Positions 33,572-44,329 of a DNA stretch of 64,000 bases are shown one piece after another (the stretch's first letter is position 1; each line of letters begins with the position of its first letter). The position numbers and the translations under genes are program-made. Under the pieces are notes generated by a model. The model saw only the letters and a list, made by a program, of their open reading frames with translations, searched no databases and was not told where the DNA came from. The stretch covers positions 958,001 to 1,022,000 of the forward strand of contig JAITYX010000046.1 of the NCBI GenBank assembly GCA_021018815.1, written 5' to 3'. Source of the DNA: Talinum fruticosum. Taxonomy: Eukaryota; Streptophyta; Magnoliopsida; Caryophyllales; Talinaceae.

Positions 33572-34808
33572 CTATAGAAATGGCGGCAAAGGTTGCTTCT
33601 TAGAAGTCGCGACCTCTAATGAATATTCATCAGTCGAATCTTCTGTTTCTTCTTTTAAGGAGGAGCATATTCTTTTGCTTCTTGTGCTTCGTGCCTTGGC
33701 TCTAGTGGAGGTTGCCCAAAGCAACTTCTTCCGCTTATACCATCTCTTTGAGCTAATTAATCGAGTTTTCATTTGATCGGTTTTCTTCGAGTCGTGCTTT
33801 CATCTTGATCGAAATGGGATGAAATGCTTGAAGGCATCAAGGGTCTCTCTAAACTCTTCAGCTAAAGAAGAGAAGAGAGAAGAAAATTACTCAAAATTGT
33901 GAGTCGAAGAAGAGGTGATGGAGAGGCAAGAGGTGGTTGAACAGACCTTAGAAGAGTAAGTCTAGATCCTAGGTGATGTTTCCCGGTGTCCTAGACCTAT
34001 CAACTCCTCTTTCCCAATTGAAACAACAGAGAGAGAAAAATTTAAGCTCGGGGAGCTCGAGTTCATAGTAGGCAAAAACTTAAGAAAGTAAGGCTCCGAA
34101 GGGAAAATAGAGATTCTTCATATACGAGAGGGACAAATTCAATTTGTTTAATGATAATGGTAAAAGATCAACATCATAGCCTTCTATGATGTCTTAGATG
34201 ACTTTGAAAACGGGGTTCTCCATAAAGGGATAGAAATAGAACACGATTCTTATCAATAACAAACAGATAATTCTAGGCTTAGACTTCAACTGAGTGATAG
34301 AAAAGTTCTTTCAAACTTTGGATTTGATGCTCGACGTACTTGAAATAGAAATCGTTAGCAACGTCGGAGAACTTTTTGGTGTTGCAATCAAGGAATAGAC
34401 TTTCAATGTCAAAAAGGTTGTGAAGAAGAGCAAGATTGATGACAATCTTCTTGCCCCGAATAGAAGAAATCATAATTGAGTCCGAAGAGGAGAGATTTTG
34501 ATAGAATTTAATGACTATATCCGGGTAGATGTAGTCACAAAAGCAAAGAAGTTCAAGAAAATTCATTTTGTGGAGTTTATGAACCCATGAAATTTTTAGG
34601 CTTAGAAAGAATTTATCGTCTAGACAGTAGTGTTGGGCGATAAGAGGAGATTTAGATTCACCCAGTTAGAGGGATGATCCAGCCTTGGTTTCGAGGCCTC
34701 TTTCCGAGGAATCTTAGGGTTAGAAGTAGAAGTAAGTAGCCTAAAAGAGGTTTTTAGCTTTTTCTTTGTTGCTGAAGCCGCCTCAACCTCGGGATTTCTC
34801 TTGGTCAT
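33572..34808 (-). pseudogene. Additional ORF (aORF) of element F
   Basis: It starts at ATG 34808 with MTKRNPEVEAASATKKKLK (Lys-rich, as in E and G). The core segment 34279-34566 reads FCDYIYPDIVIKFYQNL, then KKIVINLALLHNLFDIES and VANDFYFKYVEHQIQ, which aligns with the aORFs of E and G. A later part has ENPVFKV...IIEGYDVDLLPL near 34170-34230. The end is charged, with SKKQPLPPFL and a stop at 33572. Frames break several times. It is the same putative plant transposon protein family; function unknown. Confidence 0.7.
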
Positions 34809-35060
34809 TTTTGTGACTTTGAGAATGAAAGGAAGAAAGAAGCTGAACAGAGTAGAAGTTGAGGTTAATGAAAATGAAGTAAAGAATGAGAAAGAGAGAG
34901 AGAGATTGAGAACCCGAGTCCGAAAGAGTAAGGTTGCGAAATCTAAGTGAGAAAGACTAAATTCGAGTTAGCTTCGAGTGAAGTCCGAGTCGGTAAGAGC
35001 GTTTGAGAGTGAGAGAGCAAAGTGTGTAATGAATAAAACTGGGATGTAATTATAGAAGAA
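34809..35060 (-). promoter_or_regulatory. Candidate internal promoter and CT-rich leader before the aORF of F
   Basis: On the minus strand TATAATTA (35047-35054) is followed by a pyrimidine-rich leader (TTGCTCTCTCACTCTC..., CTCTCTCTCTTTCTC) leading to ATG 34808. The spacing from TATA to ATG is about 240 bp, close to that in E. From 35060 to 35456 lies the sequence between pol and this leader, without a recognised gene. Confidence 0.48.
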
Positions 35061-35456
35061 ACACTCTCAACGACTAGAAAATCACAACTAAGTTCCGTGA
35101 GCAATCCAACGGCTAGTTTTCTAATGGCTACATTCTCGTGCCTGGATAAGTCGGTGTTTCTTAACGGCTAGTTTTGTGATCATAACATGTGGGAAAGAGA
35201 GAGCACGAGTATGTAAGACTCGTATCTAAGATTCTCTTTTAATTAGAGATGACTTCGGATATTTGAATGTCCATTTACTTTCAACTAATTCCGACCCAGC
35301 TTAATCATCCGAGTGCTTAGAAACAACTTAGATAACCAATGACTAGAGCTCACTTACATGAATTTTCAACTAAACGTCTAGTCAATCAGATTTCTCTCAA
35401 ACAGAAGATGCTCAATCAAACTAAACACATAATGAGTCAATCAATTAAGCATACAA

Positions 35457-35970
35457 TTAGGCATTTAACATACCAAGCTCATTTCTAATAAATAAAAACT
35501 AATCTTCACCTAAAGGTATAGTGAAAATATCAGCCAATTGAAGCTTAGTAGGAATAAATTCTAACTCAATATCACTTTTTTCATAGTGTTCTCTCAAAAA
35601 TATTACCCGATCTCAATATGCTTAGTTTTAGAGTGCTTGAATTGGATTCCTGCAGGTTATACCGATTGCACTTTGGTTGTCACACTTGATAGCTATTGCT
35701 TAGTAGCTCGAGGCCTAAATCCTTCAAATATTGCTTGATTCATAGCAACCGAGCACATGACGCTCCTGCTACTATGTACTCAACCTCGGTTGTTGATAAG
35801 GTGATTGAGTTTTACTTTTTTTTTTTTTAGTTACAGGAGATTAATGATTGTCCAAGAAATTGACATGCTTCTGATGTACTCTTCCTATCAACCTTATATT
35901 CAGAATAGTCATCATCTTAGTATCCATAGAGGGTCAAACCTAAGTCTTTTGAATATCGGATATCGAGTGA
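35457..35970 (-). pseudogene. Copia RNase H and end of pol, element F
   Basis: On the minus strand: CDNQSAIGIT-like wording near 35650-35690, EFIPTKLQLADIFT near 35520-35570, and LGMLNA followed by TAA at 35457-35459. The middle is decayed. The layout matches E, so the element lost function through scattered mutations. Confidence 0.75.
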
Positions 35971-36589
35971 CTAAGTTCTTTCAAGATATCTAAAAATTCT
36001 CTTCACTATAGTGAGATGATACTCTTTTGGATTAGCTTGAAATCTTGTACAAAGAAAGACATCAAACATAATATCTAGCATACTAGAATTTAAGTATAGT
36101 AGAGATCCAACCATACCTTTGTAGATTTTCCGATCTACCAATTTACCCTTCTCATCCGAGTCAAGTTTTGTGTTGCTTCCCATAGGAGTTGCTACTGGTT
36201 TAGCATCTTAAAGCTTGTACTTTTTGAGTAACTCCATGAGATACTTGGATTGGTGAACAAATATTTCATCCTTCTCTTGTTTCATTTGTAGACCAAGGAA
36301 GAAAATTAGTTCTCCCATCATGCTCATTGGAAATTCCCACCTCATTAACTCAGAAGATTCTTGATAGAGAATTTCATTAGTAGCAAAATATCATTAGCAT
36401 AGATTTGAATGATAAGAAAATCTTTCCCCTTAGATTTTGTAAATAAGGTTTTGTCAATTAAACCTCTTTTAAATCCAACCAAGAAACTACTCGAGTCTTT
36501 CATACATGTTCTTGGAGCTTGTTTCAAATCATAAAGACTTTTCTATAATTTAAAAACATGATTTGGAAAATGAGGATTTTCAAATCCAG
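35971..36589 (-). pseudogene. Copia reverse transcriptase, C-terminal part, element F
   Basis: On the minus strand 35971-36183 encodes KGMVGSLLYLNSSMLDIMFD and FQANPKEYHLTIVKRIFRYL. The piece 36345-36527 has FLVGFKRGLIDKTLFTKSKG followed by IIQIYANDILL, where the Y-V-D-D box is changed to Y-A-N-D. The Asp change would abolish catalysis. The RT is interrupted at 36589 by the CACTA, and continues at 42352. Confidence 0.82.
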
Positions 36590-36839
36590 CGCTACTACAT
36601 GAACAACTTTTAACGATAGGTATTTAACGATGGTTAAAAGGACAAACCGTCATGAAAACCGAACCAGTGACATTTGTGTAAATAACAGGAACTTTTTAAC
36701 ACATATGATGATGATTATAATGTAAGAACTGTTTTCATAGGTGTTCGAAACATTTAACTACGGTTCTTTTAACGTAACCGTCATTAAATGTGACATGATG
36801 ACGGGTCCATGACAAAACTATCATCATGTGTCTTTAAGA

Positions 36840-37670
36840 TCGGCTTAAAAACGCGATCCGCTTATGATTTACATCTATTCTCGGCCTTATCGCTTTCTAT
36901 AGTTTTCTCTCCTTCACGTCCTCCTCATTAGATCCGGAATTCATTCCTCGCCGGTCGACTTGAATTGGTAATCCTCGTCTCACTCTAGCCGTCTAGATCT
37001 CCTCTCTCTTAATCTTTCATTTCTTTTATAGTTTCCTCTCGTCCCTTTTAAGTATAGATCTCCTCAAATTCTTGCTATGAAACCTCTCCTCACCCTCATC
37101 GTTATCGGCTCTTAGGTATGAATCTATATCCTCTCTTATTTTTCACTTTAAGTTATTTAGAAAATGTATTATAGCTAAATGTTGAGTTTATATGCGGTAA
37201 TTATATGAATTTTGAGAATGTGGGTAATGTTTGAGATTGTTGAAATGTTGAATCTTTGTTGAAATGTTGAATATTGAGAATGTGTGTAACATTATTTAGT
37301 TTATTAAGTTGAAATTCGTGAAATGTTTGAGATTATGAGAAATGGGTTTAGGAGTTTAGGATTTGTGGTAATTATAGCGAAATATGATAGGTAAGGATGG
37401 TAGATCAAAAGAGTGCATCCAAATTTGTTTATGGTTTTAGAGAAATAGAAAGATAATTTGGATATTGGGTCATCCCCAAAAACCTTCTCAATAAGATAAA
37501 TTTGTATTCAAATTTGTCTATTTTGATGAGGTGATTTTAGGTAAACTCATTTATCCAATTTTTGAAATTGGTATCCAAACATGGTTAGTGTTTAGAGAAA
37601 TAAAAATATTTATGGTTTAGGGTTTGAGGAAATAGAAAAATGTGTGGTTATATATATTTAAGAATCAATA
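36840..37670 (+). other. CACTA1 left internal region, no gene seen
   Basis: A CT-rich stretch with GATCC and CTCTC words (36880-37120) looks like an untranslated leader. It is followed by AT-rich sequence with short local repeats such as TGTTGAAATGTTGAAT near 37240-37270. I see no open frame of note. Confidence 0.4.
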
Positions 37671-38236
37671 GGGAGAAAATATAAATGTGAAAATGTAAAA
37701 AATTGGAAAGGTATTTGGATATAGAGATCTCCCCAAATACTTGTCAAAAAGATAAGTTTGTTATCAAATTTATTGATTTTGATGAGTTGAAGTTTGGGGT
37801 GGACTAATTTATTCAATTATCTAAATTTCCGATTTCCGTTTTAGTTGCAAGTTTGTTATATTATACATGATCGTAAACTACAGGCCATGATATTTTTGAA
37901 ATTTACGTAATTCATAAGATAATAATGAAATATGAATGAAATGTTAAGGCCATCCATTTAGTTTGCTTTAACAACAAAACCTCATTGTTAATGACAACAA
38001 AAGAATTCTAGTTCCTGTTATGCCTTCGGTAGTTAAAGGAAATTAAAGTGGCGGCCTCAACATTTCATTCATAATTTTGTTATTGTCTTATGAAATATGT
38101 AAACTTTAAAAAAATCATGTCTAATATATGATAAATGTATAATACATTAGAATTGCAAACAAAAGGAAACCACATATATATTATTATTAATATGATATAT
38201 CTGTAAACAATTCTCTTACACAACGAATAGAGGGAA

Positions 38237-38238
<2 letters not shown>

Positions 38239-38281
<43 letters not shown>
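38239..38281. repeat. (AT)n microsatellite, about 43 bp
   Basis: An uninterrupted AT dinucleotide run between the two foldback modules. Confidence 0.95.
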
Positions 38282-38284
<3 letters not shown>

Positions 38285-38584
38285 ATAAAAAGGGCGAAAA
38301 TATAATGTGAAAATGTAAAAAATTATAATGGTATTTGGATATAGGGATCTCCCCAAATACTTGTCATAAAGATAAATTTGTTATCAAATTTATTTATTTT
38401 GATGAGTTGAAGTTGGGGGTGGACTAATTTATCCAATAACCTAAATTTTCGGAGGAAGTTTGTTGTATTATACATGATCTGTAAACTATAGTACATGATT
38501 TTTTGAAGTTTACGTAATGCATAAGACAATAATGAATATCAATGAAATGTTAAGGTCGTCTATTTAGTTTGCTTTAACAACCCA

Positions 38585-38940
38585 AGACTTAACTAGAACT
38601 GAAGTTCCCATAACCCTTATTGACTTTAGCAATGAGGTTGAATTCACTAGGCAAGTGATAGAGTCTATGTGCAGCGTGCGTCGGTACACAAATAAAGGGA
38701 AGGGATAAAGGCTTTATTTGAGAAAAAGGTGGTAAAAATCACAAAACTAGTAATAATTTCATATTGTTTATCACCTTTTTCTCCAATAAAGCCTTTATCC
38801 CTTTGCCTTTTCGTGTATCGACCCACGCTGCACATAGACTCTATGTCTTGCCTAGTGAATCCAACCTCATTATTAAAGACAACAAGGGTTATGGGAACTC
38901 GATTCTAGTTATGTCTTAAGGTCGTTAAAGCGAATTAAAG
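38585..38940. repeat. Strong inverted repeat (inner part of second foldback)
   Basis: GATAGAGTCTATGTGCAGCG (38649 on) has its reverse complement CGCTGCACATAGACTCTATG (38826 on). The arms extend over AAAGGCTTTATT.GAGAAAAAGG on one side and its reverse on the other. The loop is about 35-40 bp around 38740-38770. It would form a long hairpin RNA if transcribed. Confidence 0.82.
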
Positions 38941-39179
38941 GGATGACTCGAACATTTTATTCATATTAATTTTTCCTATGCATTATGTAAAATTTCAAAT
39001 CAAATCATGTCTAGTTTATGATAATGTATAATACATCAAAATTGGAAGCAAAAGGAAACCATATATGTAATATATACATAAACAATAGGAAGCAAAAAAT
39101 TCTTATTTGAATGGGAAGAGGGGCAGAGGCTTTATTGAGAGAGTTAGTAAGAATAATTCTTTGACTTAACTCTCTCCTT

Positions 39180-41430
39180 CGATCATAGGTGAAAATGAGT
39201 TTCAAAGCACTTCTTGCTTGGGTACGAGAAATTGCGCCTACGCTTGAATAAAGACCGTGCCGAGCAAGCTGTTGTTGCTCATTTTTACCCGTCCCTCATT
39301 GCGAAGACATTCTACAACCTTCGATTGATGATGCTTTGTAGAGCTGGATTTTGTAAACTTTGACGAAGCTCATGCTCTAAAACAAGCCGTGTTGCGTTTC
39401 GACTGGGACCTCCTTGAAGCCTAGGTAGAGCGCCACTTTGACCGTGAAGACTCGGACTTTACACCTCACTTTTCCGAGTTCTATCAAGGGAATCAGGTAT
39501 AAGTTTTTCTTACTTATAAAGTTTTGATTCCAAGTCATTCCCTGTGCCTTAGAAACTTTTCTAAGTGATATAGTATTTTCTCTAAGTGTTATAGAAATTA
39601 TTTCATGTATTTATGCATGACTCGTGTGATTCGGAAAGCATATCTCGCACTCACTATGTTACACTCAGTTCCGAGTCACTCATCAGTTAGAATTATCGCA
39701 TGTTCAAATGCCGTATTCGTATAACCGAACTCGGGACTCGACTTCATATTACAGGTCTTATTTTGTAAAAGTCGGCGCTTCTAGTTTGAATCATGCTTAG
39801 TCTAGATCAAGTTTATTCCCTACGATATTATTTATTTAACTTGATTCTCTTTTAGACCGACTCGGATGGAATTTTGAGTATTATGAATATTAGACTCGGA
39901 AAATTTCATTCCTTTTCGACCCAGATAATTAGTCACTTAATTATCTTAATTATATTATTATATGTGTCTAATCTTGGACCAAAGTATTTTATACTTTGAG
40001 AACCAAATTGATTTACTTTTGTAGGTGATTCAAACGAGGCTATCCTAATTTTGAATTACAAAAGTAACCAACTTCAAAACGTCAAATCACTAGTAGACAA
40101 GGCTTTTTCCACTTCGATCTAGCCCCAAACATTGTGTCGGGGTTGTCTGTTTCCAAGCCGGAAATCCGCAACACCAAGCTCAACGGTGGTTTCCACCTTA
40201 TTTTTCAAGACACCGCCGGTGGTTTTAGGCACTTCCAAGGGAGTCAAGAGCCGTTGTCTAACGTTCATATTTCAACGGATATTTTCCGAGTGACTCGGAA
40301 AATCCTTCACAACGGTCATAAAGGAATTTCCAGTCGGAGGATGGACACAACGGCTAAGCTGCTTGGTCATCTATAAATAGAAGCCAACTCTCAAGACTTG
40401 GAGATTCTCGAACCAATTGTAAAATACATACTTGATCAAAAGTCATTGTATTCATTCTCAATCTTCTACTTACAACTCCAATTTTGTAATTCATTATATT
40501 TTGAGTTGTAAGGTCTTGTACTCGATTACAAACTCTCTTCTTACTCTCTAAGTAAGGTCCCTTGATCGAGTTGTAAAGGTTAACTCAGCTCGGTTGTCCC
40601 TAGCTGTAAGGGTTATCTCAACTCGGAAGTACTAGATCGGATAAGGGAATTTACGAGTCTAGGAAAAACTTGTAAGGAGTTGTCTAAGGGAGCAACTCGG
40701 GTTGAGTTAGTTTATTGTATTTTGTGGATTCAAAATAGTGAATTTGACTTCGTGCTTGGATTAGCATGGTCCGTGGTTTTCCGCCCGGGAGGGTTTCCAC
40801 GTACTTTTTGTGTTACCAGTTTCGAGTACATTTTAGACTTAGATTGTTTACTTGTTCGATCAACTCGATTCTATATTCTTTACTGATTTCGAGTCGGGTC
40901 TTTTCCGAGTTAATCCGTGACTCCAACTCTACTCGGACGAATTTATTCTTTAATCGAAGCAAATTTCATCATCACCCTATTCACCCCCTCTAGGGTGAAT
41001 TAGTCTCTCCAAGAGCTAAGTTTCGAGACCAACTTGTAATAATCCAGGCAAATAATTCGCACTCAACAACAAGTGAAGCGACGGTCGGAGGCACCACTTC
41101 AAGCATGGGCTCATCGTCCGGTCCCCCTGCAGAGTAGTGAATCGGTGGAGGGCCCTTTCTCTCATTCTTCTCTCGGTCCGAAGGATCTTACCAAAGGAGA
41201 AGGGGAGGAACCTCCCTAAGGAAAAGAAGAGGAACCTCTCTAAGAAGAAGTGAGGTTGTCCACCTCTATCCCTGCACAAACTCCAAGGAAGAAAACAAAA
41301 GACTAGGCTCTCCAAGGGCGAGCTAGAAGATCATCATTCGATGAGGGTCAAAAGAAATAAGCTCTTGAATGTTACCTTCGTCCCTGATTTTCTCATTGCA
41401 TTTTCCGACAAGCTGAGACAGTTTGCCTTG
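39180..41430 (+). pseudogene. Unidentified coding sequence in CACTA1, split by a solo LTR
   Basis: A frame starts at about 39193 with MSFKALLAWVREIAPTLE and continues with breaks to FDWDLLEA and VERHFD just before the solo LTR. After the LTR it resumes as LVIIQANNSHSTTSEATVGG, a Ser/Gly-rich stretch, a Lys-rich stretch, and RVKRNKLLNVTFVPDFLIAF before a stop near 41439. Joining the flanks across the solo LTR (TSD removed) gives a largely continuous frame. I do not recognise the protein. It could be an accessory protein of the CACTA or a captured host gene. Several stops are present (for example near 39250 and 41136). Confidence 0.4.
39445..41026 (+). mobile_element. Solo Sirevirus-type LTR (S7), TSD GACCG/GACCA
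   Basis: It starts TGAAGACTCGGACTT and ends AGCTAAGTTTCGA, where TTCA is expected. GACCG (39440-39444) and GACCA (41027-41031) flank it. TATAAATA is at 40372-40379 and the hairpin near 40971-41000. It is 1582 bp long. Open frames at 40134-40376 and 40680-40993 lie inside and are not genes. Confidence 0.88.
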
Positions 41431-41529
41431 GAGGAGTAATGAGCTCACTCTTGACGGGTTCATGGGTGAGATCATTGAGTTTTTATGTTGTCCATCTCTT
41501 TGTGTATTTCTTGAAACTTTGTGGTTTAA

Positions 41530-41815
41530 ATGATTTCATTATTTATGCCAAAGGTTCATCTCTATTTTCCTAAAGAGACGCTTTTCAGTAGATTAAGTTA
41601 TGTGTTTGTTTTTATGACCATATTGCTTGCTTAGAGTTCGTGAAGAGGTAGCGTGGACTGCACATATGATGTATATATATGTTGTCTAGGGTACCTCTAC
41701 AACAACTCCAAACAAGGAATATCGTCATAAAGACAATGACATAACTAAATCTACTACAAAAGCATCACTTTGGGTAAATAGAGATGAACCTTTGACATAA
41801 ATAATGAATGAGTAC
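41530..41815. repeat. Foldback repeat in CACTA1 right part
   Basis: ATTTATGCCAAAGGTTCATC (41543 on) is mirrored by GATGAACCTTTGACATAAAT (41787 on). The arms extend inward with diverged pairing (GCTTTTCAGTAGATTAAGTT against GCTTTTGTAGTAGATTTAGT). The total length is about 285 bp, consistent with an inserted MITE or an internal palindrome. Confidence 0.7.
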
Positions 41816-42348
41816 ACTTTGTATTATAATTTCACATCATTGTAATATATTCATTGCAATAACTTATTGTGAAAATTTATGGAATTGTGTTCTCGAACTT
41901 GTTCAATGGAACTTCTAGTAAATGGGAAATTTTTGTATATTTTTGGAAAATTGCGGTCTGTTGGTTGTTGTTGTCTAAGTTGTGATTTATTTTTATTGTA
42001 TTTTGTGTAGACGGAACGGAAAAACAAAAAAGCTATAAAAAGTTATAACCTATGAAGACGATTTTTACATTAGAACCGTTGTCATATGCCCCGCTTAGAA
42101 CAATTTTTCATTTTTTGTGTAGTACACTGTGACGATGGTTCTAATGTAAGAACCGTCATCATAGGTCCTGGAGTAGGACCTATAACGATGGCTCTAATGT
42201 GACAACCGTCATCATAGAGTGACCTATTACTACAATTTTAAACTATAGTAAAAGATGCTACATACAACGACGACCACATACATGATGCCGGTTAACCGAC
42301 GTTAAAGGTCATTTTTAAACGTAGTTAAAAGTGGTTCCTGTAGTAGTG

Positions 42349-42934
42349 CAGGGGTTGCTCCATATAAACTTCTTCTTGAGTGTAACCATTAAGGATATGA
42401 GCACTTGGCATCCATTTCACAAAGCTTTTATGTTCATGCTAGGTGCAAATGCAAGTAGGATTTTAATAGCCTCGAGTCCTAGCAACCGGTGCAAAGGTTT
42501 CCCCATAATCAATTCCCTCTTCTTAATTATACCATTGGGCGACTAGTCCGGCCTTATTTCGACTTCTAAACCCTCCTTATCTAGTTTTTTCTTAAAAATC
42601 CATTTGGTTCCTATAAGCTGGGTGGTGAGTTGGTCGATTGGTAAAGGTCCAAACTTGGTTTCTTTCAAATTTTGATAGTTCTTCTTGTATGGCTTATACC
42701 CATTCAGGTTCAAGTAGGACTTCTATTACATTTTTAGGTTCAATCACTGCAATAAATGCAGAAAATGCACATAGATTTTACAAAGAAGAGGAGGTTGCAC
42801 ACTGAGTTAATGTCCGAGATGATGTTCTCGGGAGGATGATTATAAATATACTTGAAAGCTTGACCTGACCTTTGATCTACCACATTTGAGTCTTGATTGT
42901 TTGCTTCCTCGGTTGGTTGAATCTTAATCTCTTC
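42349..42934 (-). pseudogene. Copia reverse transcriptase, N-terminal part, element F
   Basis: On the minus strand, continuing from integrase, there is WVFKKKLDKE-like wording near 42575-42620, [18 protein letters not shown] wording near 42485-42530, and LNGYTQEEVYMEQP near 42355-42400. The last words match the sequence that in E precedes the RT core ([16 protein letters not shown]). The CACTA follows directly, so the transposon split the RT. Confidence 0.78.
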
Positions 42935-43305
42935 TTAAGCTGCTGTAGTCCGAGCTAAGTCCGGAATTGGGCCAGTTGGTTGCTCATTTCTTTTGATTTC
43001 TAACATTCCGAGGTCAACTTTAACTAACTCATTATCATCTTTTCTAAATTTGAAAGCTGAGAAGGTAGATTCACTTATCCTGCCATTATCAATCTCATCA
43101 AAGACAACGTGGGTACTTTCTTCCATTTTGTCTGTCTTTTTATTAAAAACTCGATAAGCTTTGTTATGAATTGAATAACCAAGAAATATACCTTCATGTG
43201 ACCTTGCATCAAATTTGGTTAAGTGATCCTTACATTGTTGCTTAAAAAGCACTTACACCCAAAAGGCTTAAAGCAGGAGATGTTGGATTTCTTCCCTTTT
43301 GTCTA
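42935..43305 (-). pseudogene. Copia integrase C-terminal part, element F (truncated)
   Basis: The minus-strand frame 42935-43252 contains DHLTKFDARSHEGIFLGYSI, then NKAYRVFNKKTDKMEESTHV and VVFDEIDNG, identical in layout to E (23130-23270). The upstream part is reduced to a KKSNIS-like stub to about 43305, and after that the copia sequence stops. Nothing of gag, protease or integrase core remains. Confidence 0.85.
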
Positions 43306-44329
43306 AGTCATATTTTATACGTATTTTTAGTTATTATATACATTATATTATATATTTTATTTTATCTAATTTCGTTTATTTTTTTATTTTTAGGTAATTG
43401 TCTAATAAAGTGGAGAAGAAAAGAAAATACATCAAAAGCGGGTTTTTAACTACCGACAAGCTTCAAGATATTGTTTATAGTCGATCCAAAAATAATGACT
43501 CATAAAATATTTATTTTATGAGGATTTATATAATGAAGTCCTATTTTAAAGAGGATAATGAAGAGAAATAATCCTTCTCCTAAACCCACTACGAGTCCTC
43601 CTTAGGATTAAAAACAGGAGACTTAAAAACAAGAGACTTGGAAAACAAGGAAGGGACGAACAACAACCAACTCTCCTTTGATCATCATCATTATCTCGCC
43701 ATCATCTTTGCACTCCGTTCTCATCACCGTCCTCTCGCCTCCACCTATTTCATCTTCATCACCATTTATCATCATCATTATTCTATCCGTTCGTTGTATC
43801 TCTTCCAATCATCGCCATCATCATCGGACTCCCATCTTCATCATCAATTCCACCCCACTTGCTGCTTCTTACCCAACTCGCCAGCCACCCTTTTCTTCAA
43901 TCATGACCTCCATCATCATCATCATTATATTCTTCATACGATCGATCATGTATCAGCAAGGATTATAGTGGTAGTATTATTATTATTATTGTAATTCTTA
44001 TTTCAAGACTATATCTTTAGTTTTAGTTTAATAGTAAAGATATTATTTTTATTTAGTTTATGTGTTTTAGATTATATTATGTGTGAGTAGTTTTTTATAT
44101 TTAGTATAATGTACATGAAACCATTTTAAATTATTTATTTTGCAACAAGCTTTAATCTTTAATGTCCTATTGATTTTATACGTGATTCTATGATAATTAG
44201 TTCGTAACGTTTATGATTTTATGTCTAATTAATTAGAGTACATGGTAATTAGTTTTATATAAATTCATATGATAGTTTAAAAGGTTTAAGTACATAATTG
44301 TTAGTCTTTTAGACATAAGTATCACCTTA
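43306..44329. other. Unassigned AT-rich stretch between elements F and G
   Basis: It holds a TAATTGTCTAATAAAGTGGAGAAG segment and a CAT-rich stretch (43675-43980, many ATCATC words) ending in a (TAT)n run near 43976-43990. Open frames here (43638-43994, 43678-43968) follow from the repeat composition. It could be a remnant of another element or host sequence. Confidence 0.4.

Larger units (their letters stand above)
37670..39070. repeat. Tandemly duplicated module with foldback repeats in CACTA1
   Basis: Two diverged copies (about 37670-38190 and 38284-39070) share a start (GAAAATGTAAAAAATT..., GATCTCCCCAAATACTTGTC, GATGAGTTGAAGTT) and an end (AAAAGGAAACCA.ATAT). Each holds an inverted repeat: 37853-38150 in the first copy and 38460-39037 in the second. 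The second has arms of more than 200 bp that include CATAACCCTT and GCACATAGACTCTATG words. A (AT)n run lies between the copies. Confidence 0.72.
36590..42348. mobile_element. CACTA-superfamily DNA transposon (CACTA1), TSD CAG
   Basis: The left end reads CGCTACTACATGAACAACTT and the right end, reversed, CACTACTACAGGAACCACTT, an imperfect terminal inverted repeat. CAG stands on both sides (36587-36589 and 42349-42351), the 3-bp duplication expected of CACTA. Subterminal repeats of the type ACCGTCATCATAG occur near 36810-36830 and several times in 42150-42225. A transposase of the Transposase_24 or TNP2 type was not recognised, so it may be non-autonomous. The element contains a solo LTR, foldback repeats and an unidentified ORF. 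Confidence 0.88.
30309..43305 (-). mobile_element. Sirevirus-type Ty1/copia element, 5'-truncated (element F)
   Basis: Read from right to left: partial integrase, RT, RNase H, aORF, polypurine tract, 3' LTR. The 3' LTR carries a solo T LTR and the RT carries a 5.76-kb CACTA. The element stops abruptly in integrase near 43305; protease, gag, PBS and 5' LTR are absent. It is older than E, judging by the greater decay of its frames and LTR. Confidence 0.85.

Noticed and set aside
43638..43994. Open frames rich in His, Ile and Ser
   Set aside because: They result from ATC/CAT repeats and have no family resemblance.
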